A DNA stretch of 64,000 nucleotides from NCBI RefSeq assembly GCF_037203705.1, contig NZ_JBBCAT010000001.1:1833418-1897417 (forward strand). The letters run 5' to 3'. The first letter of the stretch is position 1, and each line of letters begins with the position of its first letter. Source of the DNA: Prosthecomicrobium sp. N25 (lineage in GTDB: Bacteria; Pseudomonadota; Alphaproteobacteria; Rhizobiales; Ancalomicrobiaceae). The notes under the pieces are model-generated. The model saw only the letters and a list, made by a program, of their open reading frames with translations, was not told the origin of the DNA and searched no databases. This document shows, in pieces, positions 8,950-20,363 of this stretch. Both the position numbers and the translations under genes were made by a program.

Positions 8950-9930
8950 TCAGTGCCCTCCTGCCCGTTCGACCCGGAGCCGCGGGTCGACGGCGAAGTA
9001 GAGCATGTCGACCACGAAGTTCACGAAGACGAAGAAGGCCGCGACGAAGAGCAGGTAGGTGGCCATCACGGGCACGTCGACCGCCTGCACCGAGGAGATG
9101 AAGAGCGACCCCACCCCCGGCCACTGGAAGACGGTCTCGGTGATGATCGCGAAGGCGACGATCGAACCGAGCTGCAGGCCCGTGACGGTGATGACCGGCA
9201 CCAGCGTGTTCTTGAGCGCATGGCCGAAGTGGATGGCCCGGTTGGAGAGGCCGCGGGCGCGCGCGAAGCGGATGTAGTCGGTTCGCAGCACTTCCAGCAT
9301 CTCGGCGCGGACGAGCCGCATGATCAGGGTCATCTGGAAGAGCCCGAGCGTGATCGAGGGCAGGATCAGCGAGGTCAGGCCTGAATGGGTCAGGAACCCG
9401 GTCGTCCAGCCGCCGATCCGCACCACGTCGCCGCGCCCGAAGCTCGGCAGGAGACGGAGCTCGACCGCGAAGAGGTAGATGAGCGCGATGCCGATCAGGA
9501 ACGTCGGCAGCGAGACCCCGACGAGCGACACCGCCATGATCAGGCGGGACAGCACCCCGTCGCGCCGCAGCGCGGTGTAGACTCCGAACCCGATCCCCGC
9601 GAAAAGCGCGAAGAGGCCGGAAACCAGCGCGAGTTCCAGCGTCGCCGGGAGCCGCTCCTTGAGGAGGTCGACGACCGGCCGGCCGACCCGGAACGAGACC
9701 CCGAAATCCCCCTGCGCGACGTTGGACACGAACTGCGCGAACTGGACCGGAAAGGGCCGGTCGAGCCCGAGCCGCTGGGTCATGGCCTCGCGGTCCGCGA
9801 TGGTGGCGTCCGGCCCCATCATGTTGGCGACCGGATCCCCCATGAAGCGGAACATCGAGAAGGCGACGAAGGCCACCACCACCATGACCACGAAGGCCTC
9901 GGCGATGCGTCGGATCAGGAAGGCGAGCAT
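8950..9930 (-). CDS. Peptide-type ABC transporter permease, DppB family
   Basis: 326 residues. Starts with LAFLIRRIAEAF, the typical cytoplasmic Arg-rich entry to the first helix of DppB proteins, followed by a periplasmic domain (GDPVANMMGPDATIADREAM), five further helices and the coupling loop with ARGLSNRAIHFGHALKN. It is the first gene after the roughly 310-base gap behind the binding-protein gene. The ribosome site is weak (AGG eight bases upstream), in line with lower expression of permeases than of the binding protein. Confidence 0.92.
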   Translation of the reverse strand: MLAFLIRRIAEAFVVMVVVAFVAFSMFRFMGDPVANMMGPDATIADREAMTQRLGLDRPFPVQFAQFVSNVAQGDFGVSFRVGRPVVDLLKERLPATLELALVSGLFALFAGIGFGVYTALRRDGVLSRLIMAVSLVGVSLPTFLIGIALIYLFAVELRLLPSFGRGDVVRIGGWTTGFLTHSGLTSLILPSITLGLFQMTLIMRLVRAEMLEVLRTDYIRFARARGLSNRAIHFGHALKNTLVPVITVTGLQLGSIVAFAIITETVFQWPGVGSLFISSVQAVDVPVMATYLLFVAAFFVFVNFVVDMLYFAVDPRLRVERAGGH

Positions 9931-9980
9931 GGATCGGACCTGGTCGGCATTCCGGAGTGCGGTCGGGCTGAGGTGCGGGG

Positions 9981-10019
9981 CGCAACGGGAGCGGGCATTG
10001 CGGCTCCGCGACCGTTGCG
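9981..10019 (-). repeat. Intercistronic inverted repeat (nested stem)
   Basis: CGCAACGG pairs with CCGTTGCG (8 bp, outer stem), and GGAGC pairs with GCTCC further in, sharing the junction base G9988. It sits 51 bases upstream of the permease ATG on the transcribed strand. Its likely role is to shape transcript stability between the binding-protein and permease cistrons. Confidence 0.5.
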
Positions 10020-10162
10020 ATCAGGTGGTGTTCGACGGCGTCCGGGCGGTTTCGCGCGCGGAGGAGCGGGTCCGGCGCGGTGCCGATCGGCCGCCCAGGT
10101 TGGCATCATATGCGGACGGCCTGCAACTCCGATTTGACGTGCCTGCGATCTCAGCCCGATCG

Positions 10163-10188
10163 GACCGCCGGGACCAGGCCCGGCGGTC
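10163..10188 (-). terminator. Perfect 10-bp hairpin behind the binding-protein gene
   Basis: GACCGCCGGG, six-base loop, CCCGGCGGTC: a perfect GC-rich stem 51 bases after the binding-protein stop on the minus strand. No T-run follows, so it is probably a partial terminator or an RNase-blocking stem. Such stems commonly raise the level of the binding-protein mRNA relative to downstream transporter genes. Confidence 0.5.
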
Positions 10189-10239
10189 GGGACGGAGGTG
10201 GCGGGTTCCGGCCGGCCCCGGGCCGTCCGGGCGTCGCCC

Positions 10240-11826
10240 TCAGTCGATCTTGACGTACTTCACGTAGAGCTGATTCTCCGGCTGCACCTTGACGTCGACG
10301 GTCTTCTTCATCCCCCAGGCGAGCAGCTGGTTGTGGATCGGGATGAACAGCGCCTCGTCCTTGGCCCAGGCGAGGATCTCGGCCAGCGAAGCGTCGCGCT
10401 TCTTGGTGTCGGTCTCGGTCGCCAGCGCCTCCATCTTCTTGTCCCACTCGGGATAGACGGTCTGGGTGGCGTTGTAGGTTCCGTAGACCTTGTCGCGGCT
10501 GTGGTAGATGCTGTCGAGCGTATAGGCCGCGTCGAACGAGGCGACGCCCCAGCCGAGCATGTAGAAGTCGGTCTCGTTCTTCAGGATCGTCGGCGTGTGC
10601 TGCGCCATCGGGCGGGCGTCGAGCGTGACCTTGATTCCGATCTGGCCGAGGAAGCCGACCGTCGCCTGGCAGATCTTCTCGTCGTTGATGTAGCGGTTGT
10701 TCGGGCAGTTGAGCTTGACCGAGAAGCCGTTCGGATAGCCGGCCTCCGCCATCAGCGCCTTGGCCTTGGGGATGTCCCAGGCCGGGTACTTGTCGAGTTC
10801 CTTGGAGTAGCCGTTGACGCCCGGCGGGATCAGGGTTCCGGAGGGGGCCGACTGGCCGCCCATGACCACCTTCTGGATCGCCTCGCGGTTGATCGCCATC
10901 TCGACGGCCTTGCGCACGCGCTTGTCCGCGAAGGGGTTCTTGCCCTTGACGTCGGACGAGGCGAGCTCCGGGGCGCCCGCGTTGAGGCCGTAGAAGATCG
11001 AGCGCACCTCCGCGCCGGTGTTGATCTTCAGGTTCGGCGTCTGCGCCACCCGGTCGATGTCCTGCACCGGCATGTCCTGGACGAAGTCCACCTCGCCGGA
11101 CAGGAGGGCCGCGACCCGGGTCGGCGCGGAGGTGATCACCGAATAGATGACCTCCTCGGCCGCCATCGGCACCTCGCCCTTGCCCCAGTAGGCGTCGTTC
11201 CGCTTCATGACCGTACGCGAGTCCGGCTCGCGCGCGACGAGGATGTAGGGCCCCGTACCGTTGGCGTTGCGGACCGCGAAGGTCTCTTCCTTGTTCTTGA
11301 AGTCCTGCGGACGCGTGACCTTGTTGTCCTCGGACCACTTCTGGTCCATGATGAAGATGTTGGTCAGCTGATTGACCAGCAGCGGCATCGGCGCCGCAGT
11401 CTTCACGTGGACAGTCAGGTCGTCGATCTTGATGATGTCGGTCACGCCGGCCAGGGTCGTGCGCACGCCGGCGAGCGGATCCATGGCGCGCTTCAGCGAG
11501 AACACGACGTCGTCGGCGTTCATCGCCTCGCCGTTGTGGAACTTGACGTTCGGCCGGAGCTTGAATTCCCAGGTCTTCGGGTCGGTCTCGAGCAGCCCCC
11601 ACTTCGTTGCGAGCGCCGGCACGATCTTGCCGTCCTGGTCGCGGTGGATGAGCGGCTCGTAGATCTGGTGGAGAAGCCCGAACACCTGGTTCGAGTTCTC
11701 GGTATGCGGATCGAGCGTCGGCGCATCCTGGCCGCGCGCCCATCGGAAGGTCTTGGCGTCGGCGGCGCCGGCGAGCATCGTGCCGGAAAGGGCGGCGACC
11801 ACGAGCGTGGCGAAGATCCGGGTCAT
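10240..11826 (-). CDS. Peptide-type ABC transporter substrate-binding protein (SBP family 5)
   Basis: 528 residues. Periplasmic receptor of the adjacent importer. The signal peptide is MTRIFATLVV through ADA, cleaved before KTFRWARGQ at about residue 23. The family-5 pattern is clear: APTLDPHTENSNQ near the N-terminus of the mature part, then LRPNVKFHNGEAMNADDVVF, and the lobes typical of DppA/OppA proteins. I chose the ATG at 11826 because a CAGGAG ribosome site precedes it and the signal peptide begins there; the longer open frame upstream has no secretion signal. It is the first gene of a five-gene transporter operon. Ligand unknown. Confidence 0.92.
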   Translation of the reverse strand: MTRIFATLVVAALSGTMLAGAADAKTFRWARGQDAPTLDPHTENSNQVFGLLHQIYEPLIHRDQDGKIVPALATKWGLLETDPKTWEFKLRPNVKFHNGEAMNADDVVFSLKRAMDPLAGVRTTLAGVTDIIKIDDLTVHVKTAAPMPLLVNQLTNIFIMDQKWSEDNKVTRPQDFKNKEETFAVRNANGTGPYILVAREPDSRTVMKRNDAYWGKGEVPMAAEEVIYSVITSAPTRVAALLSGEVDFVQDMPVQDIDRVAQTPNLKINTGAEVRSIFYGLNAGAPELASSDVKGKNPFADKRVRKAVEMAINREAIQKVVMGGQSAPSGTLIPPGVNGYSKELDKYPAWDIPKAKALMAEAGYPNGFSVKLNCPNNRYINDEKICQATVGFLGQIGIKVTLDARPMAQHTPTILKNETDFYMLGWGVASFDAAYTLDSIYHSRDKVYGTYNATQTVYPEWDKKMEALATETDTKKRDASLAEILAWAKDEALFIPIHNQLLAWGMKKTVDVKVQPENQLYVKYVKID

Positions 11827-12021
11827 CGGGGAAGTCTCCTGCAGGCAGATCGGCGGGCGTGGCCGCGCGCATGCACTCAAGCTAGACTGACGCGAACCTG
11901 ATACGCAATACCCCGGAGTTATTCCGCGACGGTTCGTCTTCGCAATCACTGCGCTGATCCTGGACCTCGGCGGATCGCGGGCCGGTCCTGCAATCCTGGA
12001 TCGTGGCCGCGTCTCGATTTC

Positions 12022-12366
12022 TTACCTGCGGCTCAGCCTCTCCGCGCCGATCTGCCGTCCGCCCGTGTAGGTCCACACGCCGATCCAATCGTCTCCCTCG
12101 CGCCCGTAGGCGGCGATTCCCGTGGAGTTGCCCGACCGGTAGGCGACCGCGAAGAAGTCGTCGTTGCCGACGGCGGTCCCGACGAACTTATCCTTGCCGA
12201 TCAGCCAGGTCACGCGGAAGCTCTCGCCGGTGCGCTCGATCGTGGCGGTGCCCGAATAGGTGCTCCCGTCCGGCGACTTGCCTTCGACGTCGTAGCGCCC
12301 GACCGGGTCGGCGAGGACCGGCGAGGCGGCGAGCGAGAAGGCGAGGGCGAGTCCGGCGAGCTTCAT
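12022..12366 (-). CDS. Small exported protein, 114 aa
   Basis: A clear Sec signal peptide (MKLAGLALAFSLAASPVLA, cleavage before DPVGRY) is followed by about 95 residues that read as repeated beta strands: GRYDVEGKSPDGSTYSGTA, then short Gly/Asp turns. Similar short secreted proteins in alphaproteobacteria are sometimes labelled fibronectin-binding, a label I would not trust. No catalytic motif or cysteine is visible. It is a single gene divergent from the lactonase gene. Its function is unknown; a periplasmic beta-barrel or lipocalin-like fold is a guess. Confidence 0.65.
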   Translation of the reverse strand: MKLAGLALAFSLAASPVLADPVGRYDVEGKSPDGSTYSGTATIERTGESFRVTWLIGKDKFVGTAVGNDDFFAVAYRSGNSTGIAAYGREGDDWIGVWTYTGGRQIGAERLSRR

Positions 12367-12508
12367 GGCAGTGGTCCTGTGAGGGAGAAAGCCTGCTGTC
12401 TATAGCCGATCCACCTTACCCGACTGCAAACGGGAGGCTTGCGGACCTGCCGCACTTTCGGCTTGGATGACGCTTCCTTGGGCAGTCATCCCCCGCGAGG
12501 TCCCGGCC

Positions 12509-13429
12509 ATGAGCGACTATATCGTCCTCGATCCCCGCTTCGAGCGCCTCATCATTGGCCACGCGCGGGTGGAGAAGCTGTTCACGGGCTGCCGCTGGGC
12601 CGAGGGACCCGTCTACGTGCCGGCGGCCCGCCACGTGATCTGGTCGGACATTCCCAACGACCGGCTGATGCGCTTCGACGAGGGCGACGGCTCGGTCTCG
12701 GTCTTCGAGCACCCCTGCGGCTACCACAACGGCCACACGCTCGATCGCGAGGGCCGCATCGTCGCCTGCGAGCATGGCGGACGGCGGGTCTCCCGCCTGG
12801 AGCACGACGGCCGCTGGACCGCGCTCGCCACCCATGCGGACGGCAAAAGGCTCAATTCGCCCAACGACGTGGTGGTGAAGTCCGACGGATCGATCTGGTT
12901 CACCGATCCGTCCTACGGCATCGACACCAACTACGAAGGCTTCAGGGCCGAGCCCGAGATCGGCGCCTGCAACGTCTACCGCATCGACCCCGCCTCGGGC
13001 GCTGTCGCGGCCGTCGTCACCGACATGGTCCGCCCGAACGGCCTCGCCTTCTCGCCCGACGAGCGGATCCTCTACGTCGCCGACACCGGCGTCACCCACG
13101 TGCCCGGGACCCCGGCCGCCATCCGCGCCTACGACGTCGCCGCCGACGGCCGCTCGGTCGTGCCGGGCAGCGGCCGCCAGTTCTCCCTGTGCGACGCCGG
13201 TCTCTACGACGGCTTCCGGGTCGACTGGCGCGGCAACATCTGGACCTCCACCGGCAACGGCGTCCATGCCTACGCGCCCGACGGCACGCTCCTCGGCAAG
13301 ATCCCGATCCCCGAACTGGTGTCGAACGTCTGCTTCGGCGGGCGCAAGATGAACCGCCTCTACATCACCGCCCAGACCTCCCTCTACTCCATCTTCCTCG
13401 CCACCCATCCGGCCGGCTACCCCGGCTGA
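12509..13429 (+). CDS. SMP-30/gluconolactonase family sugar lactonase
   Basis: 306 residues, cytoplasmic. A six-bladed beta-propeller lactone hydrolase. The N-terminal GCRWAEGPVYV carries the metal-binding Glu, LNSPNDVVVKSDGSIWFTD the metal-binding Asn, and ILYVADTG the catalytic Asp region. Family members open gluconolactone or related aldonolactones. The ATG at 12509 has GAGG eight bases upstream and gives the usual family N-terminus; an upstream in-frame ATG would add 14 unconserved residues. Neighbours give no pathway: the small exported protein is divergent and a sensor kinase follows 84 bases later. Confidence 0.88.
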   Translation: MSDYIVLDPRFERLIIGHARVEKLFTGCRWAEGPVYVPAARHVIWSDIPNDRLMRFDEGDGSVSVFEHPCGYHNGHTLDREGRIVACEHGGRRVSRLEHDGRWTALATHADGKRLNSPNDVVVKSDGSIWFTDPSYGIDTNYEGFRAEPEIGACNVYRIDPASGAVAAVVTDMVRPNGLAFSPDERILYVADTGVTHVPGTPAAIRAYDVAADGRSVVPGSGRQFSLCDAGLYDGFRVDWRGNIWTSTGNGVHAYAPDGTLLGKIPIPELVSNVCFGGRKMNRLYITAQTSLYSIFLATHPAGYPG

Positions 13430-13513
13430 TCCGCCGCCGCCTTTGCGCAACACGGCCCGGCTTTCGCCGGCGGTCGGGTCGAAAACATTCGGTTTATACG
13501 ATAGAAGCCGACC

Positions 13514-15910
<2,397 letters not shown>

Positions 15911-16081
15911 CGCGGACGGGCCCCGGCGGCCGTATTGCTTTCCGCGCCGGTGCCGCGCAGAATTCGAGGAGCCCGGCCACCGATTTCAGGCCTCGCGACC
16001 GGCCGGCCGCCCCCGGGCGAACGGCGCCGGTGTTCTTTCCCGGGCCGTGCCTGAGCCGGCCTCCTCCATTGCGAGGACACC

Positions 16082-17317
16082 ATGGCCTTCACCATGCAGG
16101 AGATCACCATCGTCGGCTCCTCGGAGCTGGCGATCGACGCTTCGGTCGGCGACGGCGGCGTCAACGACATCGCGGACGTTCTGACCATCCAGACCCTCCT
16201 GAACGGGATCCCGGTGAGCCTCGGCGGCTCAGACGGCGGCCTCACGCTCGAACCGGAGGACATCGTCGGCCCGCAGCGCCTCATCAAGCTCGAGCCGCTC
16301 ATCCAGGCCATCGTGCGCTTCCAGGCCATGCAACCCGGCCTCGTGCAGGACGGTCGCGTCGATCCGGAAAAGAACACCATCAAGCGCATGCGCGCCCTGT
16401 TCCGCACGCGCCGGGGCGGCGGCGTCGACTCGGACCTTGTGATCCGGCCGGCCGGGCCGATTGCGGGCCCGTGCAACGGCCAGGGCTTCAGCGCAGCTCG
16501 TCTCAAGAAGGGCGCCAAGGATTGGGACGCCATCGACCGTCGCGCCCCGATCCGCCAGTTCCTTCCCGTCGGAGGCCGTCGCACACTGGTCGCCACCTCG
16601 GCCGCGGGCGGCGCCGTCTCGGCCTCGATTTCCGGGCCCAAGGCCGTGGTCGAGAGCGTCAAGGACGGCAAGATCACCATCGTCGGGCGGCTCGCCGGCG
16701 AAGAGACCCTGGAGATCCGGCACGCCGGCCACGTCCATACGGTGAAGCTGACGGTCCGCGACGTCCTGCCCATGGCGTTCGACATCGTCCTCCTGGGCGA
16801 CGACCCGACCTCCAACCAGAGCAGGATCGCCGACTTCGTGTCGGTCATGAGCGGGATCGTGGCCCCGATCTACCTCAACCAGGCGAACGTCGTGTTCTCC
16901 CACGGCAACGACCGTGTGGTCGACAAGATCTCCCGGTCCGCGAGCCCCTTCACCATCGATCCCTTTCGCAAACTCACCCTGGTGGGCACCGGAGAACCCG
17001 TGGGCGACCACATCGTCAGCGATGCGGACCTGATCGCCCTGATCCGGGATCGGACCCGCCTGACCATCTTCCTGGGCAAGATAGTCTTGAAGCGGAACCC
17101 CAGGACGGTCGGCCAGGGCGTCATCGGCGGCGCCTGGGCCTGGTTCAACGACACCATCCTGGACACCGGCCAGCGCGGAATCCTGCCCGCCCACGAGATC
17201 GGCCACACGCTCGGCTTCAACCACGTCACCGCGCTGACGCCGGGCTTCCTGATGAACGAGTTCATCATGCCGGCGAACGTCATCATCCCCTGCGAAACCC
17301 TGGCCGACCTGCCCTGA
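16082..17317 (+). CDS. Metzincin-like zinc metalloprotease with N-terminal peptidoglycan-binding-like domain
   Basis: 411 residues, no signal peptide. The C-terminal part contains HEIGHTLGFNH at residues 371-381, a full metzincin zinc signature HExxHxxGxxH, with Met391 placed ten residues later where a Met-turn would be expected. Residues about 25-105 resemble a peptidoglycan-binding-like fold (VLTIQTLLNG, IVRFQ, LVQDGRVDP). Residues about 155-228 look like a bacterial Ig-like beta domain. I do not recognise the exact family. Without a signal peptide it may leave by a dedicated secretion system or act inside the cell. The ATG is preceded by GAGGACACC. No secretion or inhibitor gene is adjacent. 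Confidence 0.75.
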   Translation: MAFTMQEITIVGSSELAIDASVGDGGVNDIADVLTIQTLLNGIPVSLGGSDGGLTLEPEDIVGPQRLIKLEPLIQAIVRFQAMQPGLVQDGRVDPEKNTIKRMRALFRTRRGGGVDSDLVIRPAGPIAGPCNGQGFSAARLKKGAKDWDAIDRRAPIRQFLPVGGRRTLVATSAAGGAVSASISGPKAVVESVKDGKITIVGRLAGEETLEIRHAGHVHTVKLTVRDVLPMAFDIVLLGDDPTSNQSRIADFVSVMSGIVAPIYLNQANVVFSHGNDRVVDKISRSASPFTIDPFRKLTLVGTGEPVGDHIVSDADLIALIRDRTRLTIFLGKIVLKRNPRTVGQGVIGGAWAWFNDTILDTGQRGILPAHEIGHTLGFNHVTALTPGFLMNEFIMPANVIIPCETLADLP

Positions 17318-17431
17318 CGCTCGCGACGGGTCCAGGGCGGTCGGGCTCTGTTTGGCATGAAATGGCAATCGACGGCCCGCCCTCGACGCTAAGCTCCCGC
17401 TTCATCGACCATTCGGGAGTTGAGCATCGGG

Positions 17432-18967
17432 ATGAGCCAGGATTCCACCACGCGAAGCGGCCGCAACGGCCATCTCGCTCGCCGCGACGTCCTTCTCGGC
17501 GGCACCGCGATCGCCGCCGCCGGCGCGCTGATCGGCCTCGACGGCCTCGTGACCCCCGCCCGCGCCCAGGCGGCCCCCCGGCCGAACATCGTCTACATCG
17601 TGTCCGACGACCAGGGCTGGCGGGATGCCGGGTTCAACGGCTCGACCGAAATCCGCACCCCCAATCTCGACCGCCTGGCCAAGACCGGCACCGTGTTCGA
17701 GCAGTTCTATGCCCTGCCCATGTGCACCCCGAGCCGGGCCACGCTGATGACCGGGCGCTATCCCTTCCGTTACGGGCTGCAGACCGGCGTCATCCCGAGC
17801 GGCGGGGCCTATGGCCTGTCGCTCGACGAGTACCTGCTGCCGCAGGCGCTCAAGGATGCGGGCTACCGGACCGCGATGGTGGGCAAGTGGCACCTCGGTC
17901 ACGCCAGGCGGGAGTTCTGGCCCCGCCAGCGCGGCTTCGACTCCTACTACGGGCCGCTCGTCGGCGAGATCGACCACTTCAAGCACACCGCTCACGGCGT
18001 GGTGGACTGGTATCGCGAGAACAGCGTCCTGCAGGAGGAGGGCTACGACACCGACCTCTTCGGCGCCGAGGCCGTCAGGATCATCCAGGGCCACGACAAG
18101 CAGAAGCCGCTGTTCCTGTACCTGGCCTTCACGGCCCCGCACACGCCCTATCAGGCGCCCGCGGCCTACTTGGAGACCTACAAGCACATCGCCGACGAGT
18201 CGAAGCGCAACTATGCCGGCCAGATCACCGCGATGGACGACGCCATTGGCAAGGTGGTGGCCGCGCTCGACGCCGCGGGGCTGCGCGACAATACCCTGAT
18301 CGTCTTCCATTCGGACAACGGCGGGACCCGATCGGCGATCTTCACCGGCGAATCCGCAGTCAAGGGCGAACTGCCGCCCAACAACGGCGTCTATCGGGAC
18401 GGCAAGGGAACTCTCTACGAGGGCGGCACGCGCGTCTGCGGCTTCGCGAACTGGCCCGGCAAGGTCCCGGCGGGCCGCGCCAAGGGTCTCGTCCACATCG
18501 CCGACATGTATCCGACACTCACCGGGCTCGCCGGCGCCAGGACCGGCAAGGCCAAGCCGCTCGACGGCTACGACATGTGGGGCCACATCGCGAGGGGGGA
18601 GAAGTCACCCCGCACCGAACTCGTCTACAACGTCGAGCCGTTCCGGGTCGCCGTCCGCCAGGGCGACCTGAAGCTGCTCTGGGTGCCGATCCTGCCCTCC
18701 CGCGTCGAGCTCTACGACCTTGCGAAGGATCCCTCAGAGAAGACCAACATCGCCGAGAAGAGCGCCAGGCAGGTCGAGAAGCTCAAGCGCCGCGCCGAGG
18801 AACTCGCCAAGGCCGCCGTCCCGCCGCTGCTGATGGGCGAGATGATCAAGACCACCTTCAGCCAGCCTCCCTCGACACCCAAGGGCGACGAGCCGCCGGC
18901 CCCCTCCGCGAACGGCGCTGCGCACACCAAGGACTTCGTGACCGACATGGAGTCGGGCACCGATTGA
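17432..18967 (+). CDS. Tat-exported arylsulfatase-type sulfatase
   Basis: 511 residues. The N-terminus carries a twin-arginine signal (ARRDVLLGG followed by a hydrophobic stretch, cleavage near ARAQA). The formylglycine motif is CTPSRATLMTGRY with Cys98 as the residue to be modified. Metal ligands are visible in IVSDDQGW and FHSDNGGT. Family members hydrolyse sulfate esters in the periplasm. A TTG 12 bases upstream is possible, but the ATG at 17432 with GGGAG 12 bases before it gives the better leader. No formylglycine-generating enzyme gene is nearby. The C-terminus ends with a low-complexity tail. Confidence 0.9.
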   Translation: MSQDSTTRSGRNGHLARRDVLLGGTAIAAAGALIGLDGLVTPARAQAAPRPNIVYIVSDDQGWRDAGFNGSTEIRTPNLDRLAKTGTVFEQFYALPMCTPSRATLMTGRYPFRYGLQTGVIPSGGAYGLSLDEYLLPQALKDAGYRTAMVGKWHLGHARREFWPRQRGFDSYYGPLVGEIDHFKHTAHGVVDWYRENSVLQEEGYDTDLFGAEAVRIIQGHDKQKPLFLYLAFTAPHTPYQAPAAYLETYKHIADESKRNYAGQITAMDDAIGKVVAALDAAGLRDNTLIVFHSDNGGTRSAIFTGESAVKGELPPNNGVYRDGKGTLYEGGTRVCGFANWPGKVPAGRAKGLVHIADMYPTLTGLAGARTGKAKPLDGYDMWGHIARGEKSPRTELVYNVEPFRVAVRQGDLKLLWVPILPSRVELYDLAKDPSEKTNIAEKSARQVEKLKRRAEELAKAAVPPLLMGEMIKTTFSQPPSTPKGDEPPAPSANGAAHTKDFVTDMESGTD

Positions 18968-18983
18968 GCCTACGGCGCGGACC

Positions 18984-19000
18984 GGGCGCCTCGTGCGCCC
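18984..19000. terminator. Short hairpin between convergent genes
   Basis: GGGCGC, five-base loop, GCGCCC, lying 16 bases after the sulfatase stop in the 105-base gap before the convergent AraC gene. No T-run on either side, so this is a weak candidate. Confidence 0.3.
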
Positions 19001-19072
19001 CGTTCCCGGAGATGGCCCCGACGCGGCCCGCCCCGCCCCGAGGTGGCGGGCCCGCGATCGAGGCCTGTCGGG

Positions 19073-20092
19073 TCAGCCGGAGAGGCTCCGCAGGTAGGCG
19101 GAGGGCGTCCTGCCGGTCCATCGCCGGAACGCCCGGACGAAATGGGCGGAATCCGAGTAGCCCAGGTTCATCGCGATGGCCGTGAGGCTGGCGTTCCCGG
19201 CCGACACGAGGGCTTCCGCACGCTGCCGGCGATGCTGGTCCAGCAGGCTCTCGAAGGTGTGGCTGTGATCGGCCAGCCGCCGCTGCACCGACCGCAGGGG
19301 AATCCCCAGCGTCTGCGAGATCTGTGACAGGCTGAGCGAATCGTCGCCGAGCCTGCCGTCGATCATGGTGCGGACGGCTGCGACGATCCGTTCGCCGGCG
19401 GTCTCGACCGCCTCCAGGACATGATCGAAGGCCGGCCCCCCGCCCGGGGCAGAAGGGGCGATCGGGGCGACCTGCCGGCCCAGGAGCATGGCGGGGAAGA
19501 GGATGTCCGCCCCCGTGCCCGTCCCGAACCGGACGGGCGCCTGGAAGAAGTCCTCATAAGCCGCGGCCTTGCCCCGGCAGGGATGCGGGAACCGGAGGAG
19601 CGTCGGCCGCCAGTCGGCACCCGCGAGCGCTCGGATCGTCTTGCACATGAAGGCCGCCGCCCCTTCGTAGAGCAGGTCGAGGCCTTCGCCCGGCGCGGCG
19701 CGCCGCATGGTATGGGTCCAGACCGCCGTATCCCCGTCGATGCGGATCGTGAGATCGACGTCGCTGTGGATCGCCGTGATGTGCCGCGCGTGCTGCCGCA
19801 GGCACTCGACCAGGGTCCTGCCTTGCAGCAGCGCGTACCCCGAGGCGCCGAGCTTCGCCGGATCGGTGAGGGCGCCGATCTGCAAGCCGAGACAGGGATC
19901 CCCGAGATTGCGGGCCGAATGGGCGAGCGCGGCGCAGAGCTGGGCGCGGCTCACGACCGCACCCTCCGCGACCTCCGAAAGGCTCGCCACGCCCACGCCG
20001 CGGAAGATCTTCTCGGGTGCCACCCCGTGCCGTTCCAGATAGTCCGGCAGGCCGTGCACCATGCTGAGGCGCGCCGCCGCGTAACGACCCAT
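19073..20092 (-). CDS. AraC family transcriptional regulator (OruR/arabinose-binding N-domain type)
   Basis: 339 residues. Residues about 10-190 match the N-terminal ligand-binding domain shared by OruR-like AraC proteins (GLPDYLERHGV near the start, GYALLQGRTLVECLRQHARH in the middle). Residues about 240-335 form the AraC double helix-turn-helix, ending with AIAMNLGYSDSAHFVRAFRR and WTGRTPSAYL. The ATG at 20092 has CGAGGGG just upstream; a TTG seven codons earlier is less likely. A good sigma70-type promoter precedes it. Targets unknown: the flanking sulfatase is convergent and the MscS gene lies upstream on the same strand. Confidence 0.9.
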   Translation of the reverse strand: MGRYAAARLSMVHGLPDYLERHGVAPEKIFRGVGVASLSEVAEGAVVSRAQLCAALAHSARNLGDPCLGLQIGALTDPAKLGASGYALLQGRTLVECLRQHARHITAIHSDVDLTIRIDGDTAVWTHTMRRAAPGEGLDLLYEGAAAFMCKTIRALAGADWRPTLLRFPHPCRGKAAAYEDFFQAPVRFGTGTGADILFPAMLLGRQVAPIAPSAPGGGPAFDHVLEAVETAGERIVAAVRTMIDGRLGDDSLSLSQISQTLGIPLRSVQRRLADHSHTFESLLDQHRRQRAEALVSAGNASLTAIAMNLGYSDSAHFVRAFRRWTGRTPSAYLRSLSG

Positions 20093-20127
20093 GTGCGCCC
20101 CTCGCCCTGGCAACGCAAACTACAAAA

Positions 20128-20155
20128 ATTCTAGCATGGACCGTAGAGTAAGCAA
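20128..20155 (-). promoter_or_regulatory. Candidate sigma70 promoter of the AraC gene
   Basis: On the minus strand TTGCTT, 16-base spacer, TAGAAT (five of six matches to the -10 consensus), in the only AT-rich stretch of the gap and about 35 bases before the AraC start codon. Confidence 0.5.
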
Positions 20156-20363
20156 ACACACTTAGGCTGTTAGGTCGTGAATGCTGTCTAGCCGACGGTC
20201 TTGTCCTGCACGATCCGGAGCTATGCGAGCGTCGCAAGTCACGCCGCGACGGCCCGGTTTCGGCTGCGACGGCACGTGATCCGGGTCAGGCGCGCTGTCG
20301 CGGGATCCGGGCCCCGGCGGCATCTCCGGCAGGTCAGGCCGACATCGACGGCAGCCTTTGCCG

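Larger units (their letters stand above)
9931..10239 (-). other. Intergenic spacer between binding-protein and permease genes
   Basis: 309 bases with no credible gene on either strand. It holds two strong inverted repeats (listed separately) and otherwise only GC-rich sequence. On the transcribed minus strand the order is binding-protein stop, hairpin, hairpin, permease start. No convincing second promoter was seen. Confidence 0.6.

Noticed and set aside
20093-20113. TTG start seven codons upstream for the AraC gene
   Set aside because: The ATG at 20092 has a good ribosome site and the usual family N-terminus.
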